The notes beneath the pieces are model-generated. The model did not search any database. It had not been told where the DNA came from and was given only the letters and a program-made list of their open reading frames with translations. Both the position numbers and the translations under genes were made by a program. From JACRBR01 sp964371355 (GTDB taxonomy: Bacteria; Chloroflexota; Dehalococcoidia; DSTF01; JACRBR01), in contig CAYJMG010000001.1 in assembly GCA_964371355.1 (NCBI GenBank), positions 62,001-126,000 on the forward strand: a stretch of 64,000 nt of DNA, given 5' to 3'. Shown here in pieces: positions 56,785 through 64,000 of the stretch (positions are counted from its first letter, which is position 1; every line of letters begins with the position of its first letter).

Positions 56785-57288
56785 ATGCTGAAGAAACTGG
56801 GACTCATCACCGCAATCATCGCGACTATCGCCGTCGCAAGCGTCGCGATGGCGCCCGCCGCCAGCGCCGAAGGCGAGCGAGACGACGTCGTACTGCGCGG
56901 CCGCGGCGTCCTCGACGCGCACGGGACCGGCGTCGCTGCCGTGAAGGGCCGCGTCGACATGCAGGTCAATGCCAACCGCGGCATCCTGCTCGTGAAAGAC
57001 ATCGCTGGCGATGCCTTCGTCCGCGTCGACGGCAACGGCGGGACTGCGGAATGGAACGGCTTCACCGTGTACTTCGGCTCGGGCGAAGCCACCATCGTCG
57101 GCAGCCACGTCGCCGTCGTCGTCGTCGGCACAGACATCGACCTCCACGCGGCCGGGAAGGGCTGGGCCTACCTGAAGGGCCACGGCCGCTACTTCGTGAA
57201 CGGCGAGGGGCCATTCCCCTGGAACCCGGACGGCGCCTTCGCCGGCGTGGACGACGGCGGCGAGGATCCGCCCGCCGAGGACAACTGA
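56785..57288 (+). CDS. Secreted glycine/valine-rich beta-repeat protein
   Basis: A 167-residue exported protein: signal peptide (LGLITAIIATIAVASVAMAP) with cleavage after ASA near residue 28. The mature part is made of short beta repeats with a V-x-G-x-G pattern (VVLRGRGVLDAHGTG, AFVRVDGNGGTAEW, VVVVGTDIDLHAAGKGWAYL) and an acidic tail. The repeats recall small right-handed beta-roll or adhesin-like modules. I know of no family assignment. AAAGGA precedes the ATG. A strong terminator isolates it from the two-component genes that follow. Confidence 0.65.
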   Translation: MLKKLGLITAIIATIAVASVAMAPAASAEGERDDVVLRGRGVLDAHGTGVAAVKGRVDMQVNANRGILLVKDIAGDAFVRVDGNGGTAEWNGFTVYFGSGEATIVGSHVAVVVVGTDIDLHAAGKGWAYLKGHGRYFVNGEGPFPWNPDGAFAGVDDGGEDPPAEDN

Positions 57289-57308
57289 TCGAGCACACGC
57301 AGGCCGTG

Positions 57309-57341
57309 CCAGGAAGGCGCCCGTGACGGGCGCCTTCCTGG
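57309..57341 (+). terminator. Strong hairpin after the secreted repeat protein gene
   Basis: Perfect 15-bp stem CCAGGAAGGCGCCCG, loop TGA, CGGGCGCCTTCCTGG, 20 nt after the stop. The T-rich stretch is not directly adjacent (CTTTTT about 20 nt on). Confidence 0.8.
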
Positions 57342-57425
57342 CTTCCGAAGCTGCTCCACCCTTTTTCCGCCCTTTTCCCCGCGTTTTACAAAAGGGACAC
57401 ATGCCCGGCACCCGCTTCCTGCGAC

Positions 57426-57458
57426 GATACTGACACAGCAGAACAGAAACTTGGAGGA
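57426..57458 (+). promoter_or_regulatory. -10 box and ribosome binding site of the response regulator gene
   Basis: GATACT at 57426-57431 and GGAGGA at 57453-57458, 5 nt before the ATG at 57464. Confidence 0.5.
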
Positions 57459-57463
57459 ATCCG

Positions 57464-58204
57464 ATGCCCGCAGTCCAGCGGCCCGCCACTCCCGCCCGCA
57501 CCCCCGCCGCCGCTTCGGCAGGCACCGTCGTCCTCGTCGACGACGACGAGCACATCCGCGAGCTGGCGTCGCTCTACCTCGAAAAGGAAGGGTTCGGCGT
57601 GACCTGCGCGGTCGATGGCACGTCCGCGGTAGAGACGGTGCGGCGCGTCCAGCCCAGCATCGTCGTCCTCGATCTCATGCTGCCCGGCAAGACCGGCTAC
57701 GACGTCTGCAAGGAGCTGCGCCAGGAGAGCAACATCCCCATCATCATGCTCACCGCGCGCGACGAGGACGTCGACAAGATCGTCGGCCTCGAGCTAGGCG
57801 CTGACGACTACCTCACAAAGCCCTTCAACCCGCGCGAACTCGTCGCCCGCGTGAAGGCCATCCTCCGCCGCGCCGAAAACGGCGCTGCACCCGACGTTGC
57901 CGGCGCCATCAGCCTCGGCGCCGTCACCATCGACAAGCAGCGCCGCGAGGTGCGCCACGCCGGCGGCGAGCTGCAGTTCCGCACCAAGGAGTTCGACCTC
58001 CTCGCCGCGCTCGCCGACAACGCCGGCATCGTTCTCACGCGCGAGCAGCTCCTCGACCGGGTCTGGGGCTACAATTTCTACGGCGAGACGCGAACCGTCG
58101 ACGTGCACGTGCAACACGTCCGCGCGAAGCTCACCGGCACGGGCCTGGGCATCGTCACGGTCCGCGGGGTGGGCTATAAGCTCGTCCAGGATCCCGGGCG
58201 CTAG
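57464..58204 (+). CDS. OmpR/PhoB-family response regulator
   Basis: A 246-residue DNA-binding response regulator. The receiver domain (about 22-135) has DDDE at 26-29, phosphoacceptor D70 in VVLDLMLPGK, and LGADDYLTKPFNPREL near 108-123 with the conserved Lys. The C-terminal winged helix (about 155-245) has EFDLLAALADNAGIVLTREQ, RTVDVHVQHVRAKL and TVRGVGYKL at the end, the OmpR signature. The N-terminal 20 residues are low-complexity. It is 8 nt upstream of its cognate kinase; target genes are unknown. Confidence 0.95.
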   Translation: MPAVQRPATPARTPAAASAGTVVLVDDDEHIRELASLYLEKEGFGVTCAVDGTSAVETVRRVQPSIVVLDLMLPGKTGYDVCKELRQESNIPIIMLTARDEDVDKIVGLELGADDYLTKPFNPRELVARVKAILRRAENGAAPDVAGAISLGAVTIDKQRREVRHAGGELQFRTKEFDLLAALADNAGIVLTREQLLDRVWGYNFYGETRTVDVHVQHVRAKLTGTGLGIVTVRGVGYKLVQDPGR

Positions 58205-58212
58205 GACGGCGC

Positions 58213-59724
58213 GTGTTCTTCTTCAAGAGTCTCCGCGTACGCCTCATTGGCTCCTTCGTCCTCATCGTGATTACCACGCTGACGGCGGCCGGCATCACGC
58301 TGTACGCGCTCTTCGCCGGCTACCGCCAGGACCTCACGACCGCCACGCTCGAGCAAATCGCCGCGCCCATCTACTACAACTTCACCGTCCCCTCCACCTT
58401 TACGACGACCCCCCGCGGTGGCGAGCGCCTTCGCGAAGAGCTCATCACCTACATCCGCACCCAGCGCCAGGAGACCGGCGTCTACATCATGTTCCTCGAT
58501 AGCCGGGGCCGCGTCATCGAGGACTTTGTCCCCGACTCGAACCCCTTCGCGGGAGAGATCTTCTTCGTCCCACCCGTGCCGGAGAAGGGCCCGAACTTCG
58601 ACGATCTCCCCGAGGGCGCCTACACCACCAGCGCCGGCGAGACGTACTTGTACGTCACCGTCGCCATGCCGCAGACCGTCCGTCGCCAGGACGCCGGCAT
58701 CAACGCGATCGTCGTCGCCCTCCCGGAGTCCGCCGGCCCCGAAGTCTACAGGGACCTGCGCCAGCGCCTCATCCTCGCCGGCCTCATCGGGTCCGCCACC
58801 GCGCTCGTCGCCGGGCTGCTCCTCTGGCTCTCCCTGTATCGACCCCTCGCGCGCGTCACACGCGGCATTCGCGCCGTCGCCCGCGGCGACTACCGCGAGC
58901 GCATCCCCGCATCTGGCCCGACCGAGGTACGCGCACTCGCCCACGACGTGAACGCCATGGCCGACTCCGTCCAGGCGTCCCAGCGCACCCTGCGTGAGTT
59001 CCTCGCCAATGTCTCCCACGAACTCAAGACGCCCCTCACCTCCATCCGCGGCTTCAACCAGGCGATGCTCGACGGCACGCTTGAGACGCCGGAGGAGCGC
59101 GCCCGCGCCGCTCGCGTGATCGATGCGGAGTCTCGCCGCCTCCTGCACCTCGTCGGCGAGATCCTGGACCTCTCGCGCATCGAGTCCGGCCAGCAGAAGA
59201 TGCAGATCACCCCGGTCCGCGTCTCCGAGCTGCTCTCTCATGTGCACGACGTCTTCGCCCTCCGCGCCGAAGAGGCCGGTATTCAGTTCGAGGTTCGCTC
59301 GGACGCCGGCGCCGCCGCCGCCGACTTCGACCGCATCGAGCAGGTCCTCGGCAATCTCATCGACAACGCCTTCCGCCACTCGACAGCCGGCGGCCGCATC
59401 GAGGTCGCCGCGCGTCCCGCCCGGTCCGGATTCGTCGAGATCTACGTCCGCGATGAGGGCCCCGGCATCGCCCCCGAAGACCTCCCCCATGTGTTCGACC
59501 GCTTCTACCGCAGTGCGGACGAGACCGCAGGCAGCGGCGCCGGACTCGGCCTCGCGATCTCCAGGGAGATCGTCCGCGCCCACGGCGGTGACATTCGCGT
59601 CGAGTCGCCGACCTCCGGTGGATCGATCTTCGCCTTCACCCTCCCCGCCGCGTCGATCGAATCAAGCCGGCCCACGCCCCGTCCCCTGCCCACCCCCCCC
59701 GAAATCCACCAGGCGCCCGGCTGA
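58213..59724 (+). CDS. Sensor histidine kinase (HAMP, HisKA, HATPase)
   Basis: A 503-residue membrane kinase partnered with the preceding regulator. Membrane helix 1 is at about 12-36, an extracytoplasmic sensor region at 37-180 and helix 2 at about 185-208. A HAMP domain follows. The HisKA domain has H269 in NVSHELKTPL. The ATPase domain has LGNLIDNAFRHS (N box), DEGPGI (G1), VFDRFYR (F box) and GAGLGLAISREIV (G2). The start is GTG. The signal is unknown; the sensor region shows no recognised fold. A short C-terminal proline-rich tail follows the ATPase domain. Confidence 0.95.
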   Translation: MFFFKSLRVRLIGSFVLIVITTLTAAGITLYALFAGYRQDLTTATLEQIAAPIYYNFTVPSTFTTTPRGGERLREELITYIRTQRQETGVYIMFLDSRGRVIEDFVPDSNPFAGEIFFVPPVPEKGPNFDDLPEGAYTTSAGETYLYVTVAMPQTVRRQDAGINAIVVALPESAGPEVYRDLRQRLILAGLIGSATALVAGLLLWLSLYRPLARVTRGIRAVARGDYRERIPASGPTEVRALAHDVNAMADSVQASQRTLREFLANVSHELKTPLTSIRGFNQAMLDGTLETPEERARAARVIDAESRRLLHLVGEILDLSRIESGQQKMQITPVRVSELLSHVHDVFALRAEEAGIQFEVRSDAGAAAADFDRIEQVLGNLIDNAFRHSTAGGRIEVAARPARSGFVEIYVRDEGPGIAPEDLPHVFDRFYRSADETAGSGAGLGLAISREIVRAHGGDIRVESPTSGGSIFAFTLPAASIESSRPTPRPLPTPPEIHQAPG

Positions 59725-59732
59725 TCATCAAA

Positions 59733-59750
59733 CCGCCCTTGGGCGGGGTT
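59733..59750 (+). terminator. Short hairpin after the histidine kinase gene
   Basis: CCGCCC, TT, GGGCGG followed by GGTTCTT, 8 nt after the stop. A weak intrinsic terminator is possible. Confidence 0.4.
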
Positions 59751-59801
59751 CTTGGCCCTAGGTTCCGCTCCGCTACGATGTTCCTCAGCAAGGAGCAGTC
59801 C

Positions 59802-62321
59802 ATGGCGACCACTGCGGAACGCAGATTGCGAGTCCCTGTTAAACAGCTCCGCTGCGCCTGCGACCTGCGCACCCTGCCGTTCGCCACGACCAACGACCTC
59901 GATCCACTCGGCGGCACTGTGGGCCAGGACCGCGCCGTCTCCGCCCTCGATTTCGGCCTCAGCATCGAAGCCGAGGGCTTCCACGTGTTCGTGTCCGGCC
60001 CACCCGGCACCGGTCGCTCCACTGAGCTGCACGCACAGCTCGAGCGTGTCGCCGCTACCCGCCCTGCACCACGCGACTGGTGCTACGTCTTCAACTTCAT
60101 CGACGCCGCGCGCCCGCGCGCACTCAGCCTCGCGCCCGGCAGGGGTCACGAGCTCAGCCACGAGGTCGAGGAGTTCATCACCACTCTCCGGCGCGAGGTG
60201 CCCCACGCGTTCGAGAGCGACGAGTACGCCCAGCGCCGCGACCAGGTCGGTCGTGAGGTCCAGGCCCGCCGCGACCAGTTCTTCGGCGCCCTCGATCAGG
60301 AGGCACGCGCCCGCGGCCTCACCGTAAACCCCACCCCCATGGGCATCACCACCGTCCCCCTCCTCGAGGGTAAGCCCATCACCAAGGAGCAGTACGATCT
60401 CCTCGCCGAAGAACGCCAGCACGAGATCCAGGAACGGACCAAGGAGCTGGACTCCATCATCGCGCAGATGCTGCCCCAGCTACGCCGCCTCGAGCGCGGC
60501 GCCAACCAGCTGCTGGCCGAGCTGGACCGCCAGGTGATGGTCGCCATCGCCGCCCCTCGCCTCGAGGAGCTCAAGCGCGACTACGCGCAGGAGCAAGCCG
60601 TGGTCGAGTTCCTCGACGCACTCGGCGACGATGTCGTGGCCCACCTCGACGACTTCCGCTCGACCGACGACCAGTCGCAGTCGCCGCTGCAGCTCCTCGC
60701 CGGGCCGCCGCAGCGTGACGGCGTCTTCAACCGCTACCAGGTGAACGTCATCGTCACCCACGATGCCGACAGCCACGCCCCCACCGTCGTCGATGACAAT
60801 CCGTCCTACTACCACATGTTCGGGCGCATCGACTACCGCGCCGCCTTCGGCGCCATGACCACCGACCACACGATGATCAAGCCCGGCGCCCTCCATCGCG
60901 CAAACGGCGGCTACCTCGTCGTGCAGGCGCTTGACGTCCTCACACAACCCCTCGTCTGGGACACGCTCAAGCGCGCGCTCCGCACCCGCACCGTCCGCCT
61001 CGAGAACCTTGGCGAGCAGTTCAGCGTCATCCCCACGTCCACGCTCTCGCCCGAACCCATCCCGCTCGATGTCAAGGTCGCCATGATCGGCACGCCGCGC
61101 ATCTTCGCCATCCTCCAGAGCGCCGACGAGGATTTCGCCAAGCTCTTCAAGGCCCGCGCCGACTTCGCCGTCGATGTCGAGCGCTCGGACGAGCACGCGC
61201 TCCTCTATGCGCGCTTCATCGCCGGCCAGGTCCGCCGCCTCAACATGCGCCCCTTCGACAAGGGCGCCGTCGCGAAGGTGATCGAGCAGTCATCCCGCAT
61301 GGTCGCCGACCAGAACAAGCTCTCCCTGCGCATGATGGACGTCGTCGACCTCCTCGTGGAGGCCGACTACTGGGCCTGCGAAGCCGGCCGTGACGCCGTC
61401 CAGGCGTCGCACGTCGAGAAAGCCGTCGAAAAGAAGGTCTACCGGTCGAATCTCATCGAGGATCGGGTCCAGGAGTTCATCGCTAACGGCACCATCAAGG
61501 TCGACACGGCCGGCAGCGTCGTAGGCCAGGTCAACGGTCTCTCTATCTACGACATCGGCGACTACGCGTTCGGCCGCCCGTCCCGCATCACCGCCCGCGT
61601 CAGCATGGGCCGCGGCCAGGTCGTGAACATCGAGCGTGAGGTACAGAAGAGCGGCGCCTCGCACAGCAAAGGCTTCATGATCCTCCAGGGCTACCTCAAC
61701 GGAAAGTTCGCCCACCGCCGCCCGCTCTCTTTCGCTGCCAGCATCACCTTCGAGCAGGTTTACGACGAGGTCGATGGCGATAGCGCTTCCTCCACCGAAC
61801 TCTACGCCCTCCTCTCCGCCATCACCGACGTGCCCCTGCGTCAGGGCATCGCCATCACCGGCTCCGTCAACCAGGTCGGCGAGGTCCAGGCGATCGGCGG
61901 CGTCAACGAAAAGATCGAAGGTTTCTACGCCGTCTGCACGGCGAAGGGCCTCACCGGCGACCAGGGTGTCCTGATCCCGAGGGATAACGTCCGCAACCTC
62001 ATGCTCAAGCCACAGGTCGTCCAGGCGGTGAAGGACGGCAGGTTCAACATCTGGGCCGCCTCCACCATCGAGGATGGCGTCGAGCTGCTGACCGGCCTCC
62101 CCGCCGGCAAACTCCGTAAGGATGGCTCCTACCCCGAAGGCTCGCTCTTCCGCAGAGTCACCGACATGCTCGAAGAACTCACCAAGCGCGCGATGGAAGT
62201 GAACCGCGGCTCCCGCGAACCCGTCGCCCCCACCTCCGTCTCGTCCAACGGCGTCCGCGACGACAAGTCCGCCGGGAAGGAAGACAAGCCCCCGCGCCGC
62301 GGCAGACCAACCCGTCGCTAG
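59802..62321 (+). CDS. Lon-like ATP-dependent protease (AAA_32 / LonB-like group)
   Basis: An 839-residue AAA+ serine protease of the Lon-like family with an uncharacterised regulator role. The ATPase part has GPPGTGRST at 66-74, where this group has Arg in place of the usual Walker A Lys, and a long helical insertion (about 130-260, QARRDQFFGALDQEARARG). The proteolytic domain (about 590-770) has catalytic S661 in GDSASS and K704 in NEKIEG, so the Ser-Lys dyad is intact. A basic, low-complexity tail follows. ATG 59802 is chosen because AAGGAG precedes it; upstream ATGs lack this. No membrane helix is evident. Confidence 0.92.
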   Translation: MATTAERRLRVPVKQLRCACDLRTLPFATTNDLDPLGGTVGQDRAVSALDFGLSIEAEGFHVFVSGPPGTGRSTELHAQLERVAATRPAPRDWCYVFNFIDAARPRALSLAPGRGHELSHEVEEFITTLRREVPHAFESDEYAQRRDQVGREVQARRDQFFGALDQEARARGLTVNPTPMGITTVPLLEGKPITKEQYDLLAEERQHEIQERTKELDSIIAQMLPQLRRLERGANQLLAELDRQVMVAIAAPRLEELKRDYAQEQAVVEFLDALGDDVVAHLDDFRSTDDQSQSPLQLLAGPPQRDGVFNRYQVNVIVTHDADSHAPTVVDDNPSYYHMFGRIDYRAAFGAMTTDHTMIKPGALHRANGGYLVVQALDVLTQPLVWDTLKRALRTRTVRLENLGEQFSVIPTSTLSPEPIPLDVKVAMIGTPRIFAILQSADEDFAKLFKARADFAVDVERSDEHALLYARFIAGQVRRLNMRPFDKGAVAKVIEQSSRMVADQNKLSLRMMDVVDLLVEADYWACEAGRDAVQASHVEKAVEKKVYRSNLIEDRVQEFIANGTIKVDTAGSVVGQVNGLSIYDIGDYAFGRPSRITARVSMGRGQVVNIEREVQKSGASHSKGFMILQGYLNGKFAHRRPLSFAASITFEQVYDEVDGDSASSTELYALLSAITDVPLRQGIAITGSVNQVGEVQAIGGVNEKIEGFYAVCTAKGLTGDQGVLIPRDNVRNLMLKPQVVQAVKDGRFNIWAASTIEDGVELLTGLPAGKLRKDGSYPEGSLFRRVTDMLEELTKRAMEVNRGSREPVAPTSVSSNGVRDDKSAGKEDKPPRRGRPTRR

Positions 62322-62407
62322 ACCTAGCTGGTAGCCACCTGGCTGGTAGCTCAGCGCCCCGGGGCCACAGATCTGCTTTCGTTCTTGGTTCAAGTCGCAG
62401 GTTCTCC

Positions 62408-62842
62408 ATGACCAACCGCACTGAGATCTCCGCCGGAGGCGTCGCCTTCCGCCAGCGCGAGGGCGGCGGACACGATGTCGCCCTCATCCGCACGCACGAA
62501 GGACGCTGGCAGCTCCCCAAGGGCTGGATTGAGGGCGGCGAGTCCCGCGAGTCCGCTGCCGCACGCGAGGTCCGCGAGGAGGCCGGCATCGAGGGCGAGA
62601 TCGTCGCTCCCATCGACACCATCGAGTACTGGTTCAACGCCACCTACGATCCCGAACCCGCGAGGGTCCACAAGTACGTCCACTTCTTCCTGCTCCGGGC
62701 CACCGGCGGCTCCACCGACGACCACGACCACGAGGTCGCCGAGGCCCGCTGGGTCGAGATCGGCGAGGCCGAGCACATGCTGGCATTCAAGGACGAGCGC
62801 CGTATCGTGTCCATGGCGCGCGAAGCGCTAGAGCGCGCGTAG
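62408..62842 (+). CDS. Nudix hydrolase
   Basis: Hydrolyses nucleoside-diphosphate-linked compounds. The 144-residue protein carries a complete Nudix box, KGWIEGGESRESAAAREVRE then EAGIEG (G-x5-E-x7-R-E-x2-E-E-x-G), at about 37-64. The early strands ISAGGVAFR and DVALIRTHEGRWQLPKG are typical of the diadenosine-polyphosphate or ADP-ribose-like subgroups. Substrate unknown. It lies directly before the gamma-glutamyltransferase gene, separated by 11 bases, so the two are probably cotranscribed. Confidence 0.92.
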   Translation: MTNRTEISAGGVAFRQREGGGHDVALIRTHEGRWQLPKGWIEGGESRESAAAREVREEAGIEGEIVAPIDTIEYWFNATYDPEPARVHKYVHFFLLRATGGSTDDHDHEVAEARWVEIGEAEHMLAFKDERRIVSMAREALERA

Positions 62843-62853
62843 GAGCGGCCGCC

Positions 62854-64000
62854 ATGCCCGAACCCACGTCCATCCGCTTCCGCGGGCCAGTGCTCGGCAC
62901 GCGCGGCATGGTCGCCTCCGCCCATCCTTACGTCTCCCAGACCGGGGTCGACGTCCTGCGCCGCGGCGGCAACGCCTTCGACGCCGCCTTCGCCATGTCC
63001 GCCCTCCTCCCCGTCCTCAAGCCCGCCCTCAACCACCTCGGCGGCGACGCCTACGTGCTCGTGCACTCGCGACGCGAAGGCCGCGTGACCGCGATCGGCT
63101 CGGGCGGCAAGGCACCGTCCGCAGCCACGCTCGACGCCTACGCAAGCGGAGTCCCGCAGCACGGTGGAGCCGCCGCCGCCATCCCCGGCCTCGTCGATGC
63201 CTGGGAGGTCTTGCACGCTCGCTGGTGCACCCTCCCGCGCGACGACCTCATGCGCCACGCCATCGACGCCGCCCGCGACGGCCACCCCGTCTCCCGCGAA
63301 CTCGCCCTCACTCTCGGTATGACTCCGAAGTTCTTCTCGAAGTACGAGAGCATGGCCCGCGCCCTCTACATCGACGGACGCCCGCCGCGCTTCGGCGAGA
63401 TCCTCCGCCAGCCCACGCTCGCCGACACGCTCGAGGCCATCGCCCGCGACGGCCGCCGCGCGTTCTACGAGGGCTCCACCGCCGAGAAGGTCGCAGCGGG
63501 CGTCCGTGCCGCCGGCGGTCACATGACGGCCGATGATCTCGCCACCCACACCGCCGACGTGATCGAGCCGCTCTCCGTCGATTACCGCGGCTTCACCGTG
63601 CACGAGACGCCGCCCAACTCGCAGGGACTCATCCTGCTCGAGGAACTGAACATCGCCGAGGGTTTCGACCTCGCTGCCTGGGGCCACCTCTCGCCCGACG
63701 CCGTGCACCATCTCGTCGAGGCCAAGAAGCTCGCCTTCGAGGACCGCCAGCGCTTCGCCGGCGACCCGGCGTTCGTCGACTTCGACCCGCGACGGGTGCT
63801 CACGAAGGGGTGGGCGGCCTCCCGCCGCGCCGCGATCGATCCGTCGCGCGCCCGGCACGCGCCCGAGCCCGTCGGGGCGTCCGACACCACTTCGTTCGTC
63901 GTCGTAGACGGCGAAGGCAACGCCTGCTCGTTCATCCAGAGCCTCTACGCACAGTGGGGATCCGCCGTGGCCATCGACGGCACCGGCATCATCATGAACA
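62854..64000 (+). CDS. ggt: Gamma-glutamyltransferase (N-terminal part, cut by the window end)
   Basis: Ntn hydrolase that transfers or hydrolyses gamma-glutamyl groups, typically of glutathione. The visible 382 residues contain HPYVSQTGVDVLRRGGNAFD near 24-43 with family features, GGDAYVLVH near 63, AIPGLVDAWEVLH near 108, and the autoprocessing site GASDTTSF with catalytic T345. The frame is open at base 64000, so about one third of the protein is missing. AGGAG lies 8 nt before the ATG. No signal peptide is visible, so it may be cytosolic, like the group acting on other gamma-glutamyl or acyl substrates. Confidence 0.9.
   Translation, partial: MPEPTSIRFRGPVLGTRGMVASAHPYVSQTGVDVLRRGGNAFDAAFAMSALLPVLKPALNHLGGDAYVLVHSRREGRVTAIGSGGKAPSAATLDAYASGVPQHGGAAAAIPGLVDAWEVLHARWCTLPRDDLMRHAIDAARDGHPVSRELALTLGMTPKFFSKYESMARALYIDGRPPRFGEILRQPTLADTLEAIARDGRRAFYEGSTAEKVAAGVRAAGGHMTADDLATHTADVIEPLSVDYRGFTVHETPPNSQGLILLEELNIAEGFDLAAWGHLSPDAVHHLVEAKKLAFEDRQRFAGDPAFVDFDPRRVLTKGWAASRRAAIDPSRARHAPEPVGASDTTSFVVVDGEGNACSFIQSLYAQWGSAVAIDGTGIIMN

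Noticed and set aside
56644..57555. Minus-strand open frame of about 300 codons opposite the secreted repeat protein
   Set aside because: The plus-strand gene has a good signal peptide, ribosome site and terminator. The antisense frame crosses the terminator and the regulator start and looks like composition noise.
62329..62407. Possible tRNA: GGTAGCTCAGC-like and TTGGTTCAAGTC-like pieces before the Nudix gene
   Set aside because: The pieces resemble D-arm and T-arm sequences, but no 7-bp acceptor stem, no anticodon stem and no T stem can be paired. The part is better explained as a short direct repeat (CTAGCTGGTAGCCAC / CTGGCTGGTAGCTCA).

Overview
The window is a stretch of GC-rich bacterial chromosome (about two-thirds GC by eye) carrying roughly 60 protein genes packed on both strands. 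It has no rRNA, no convincing tRNA, no CRISPR array, no prophage and no transposase. Several things suggest a Chloroflexota-type (Dehalococcoidia-like) organism, though this is inference and not proof: the Gram-positive-like order ispF-cysE-cysS, many genes whose -10 box sits about 6 nt before the start codon (leaderless mRNAs), lipoproteins and LytR-type proteins, a NorD-like giant VWA protein, and HACL-type thiamine enzymes.

Layout. 1-5 kb: a tightly overlapped minus-strand operon cca-yajC-secD-secF (secF runs off the left edge), then peptide deformylase and a DinB-like protein. 5-9 kb: an Fe-S uracil-DNA glycosylase, a membrane protein, a histidine phosphatase, a sucrase/ferredoxin-like protein with a DUF151 protein, and ribosomal protein L19. 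9.6-16 kb: priA, a large ZU5-like lipoprotein, rluD and lspA. 16-28 kb: a thioredoxin-fold protein, proline iminopeptidase, a PE-ligase-polymerase LigD, a VapBC pair, an SDR-like oxidoreductase, etfBA, a LOG-family protein, a TFIIB-type zinc-ribbon protein and a methyltransferase. 28-33 kb: an AbrB/PIN toxin-antitoxin pair, a 2-hydroxyacyl-CoA lyase, a ketopantoate-reductase-like enzyme, Dps and a phosphoesterase. 33-38 kb: a 1083-residue VWA protein and a beta-propeller lipoprotein. 38-46 kb: a nitronate monooxygenase with a K+ channel, an EamA transporter, pheA, two TrkA-type RCK proteins with UspA, and a peptide-binding lipoprotein. 46-52 kb: ispF-(cysteine leader)-cysE-cysS, an NDUFA9-like protein and an LCP protein. 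52-64 kb: a C26 glutamine amidotransferase-like hydrolase, a TPR protein, a glyoxalase-II-like hydrolase, a branched-chain amino-acid-type binding lipoprotein, a secreted repeat protein, an OmpR/HisKA two-component system, a Lon-like protease, a Nudix hydrolase and a gamma-glutamyltransferase cut by the right edge.

Two observations stand out. First, between ispF and cysE there is a 29-codon open frame, too short for routine gene calling, whose last nine residues are CACPKGCPC. It is followed by mutually exclusive stem-loops, one of which contains the cysE Shine-Dalgarno sequence. This looks like a cysteine-sensing translational attenuator of the cysE-cysS operon. Second, the intergenic DNA is seeded with several families of period-7 microsatellites, chiefly TGTCCCC/GGGGACA. 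They are free of stop codons in all six frames, abut stop codons (TAG followed at once by GGGACA in four genes), and have entered coding sequence in ligD, priA and lspA.

Functionally most of the window is housekeeping (protein export, tRNA maturation, replication restart, isoprenoid, cysteine and phenylalanine synthesis) mixed with stress, K+ and repair functions. No single large biosynthetic or defence island is present.
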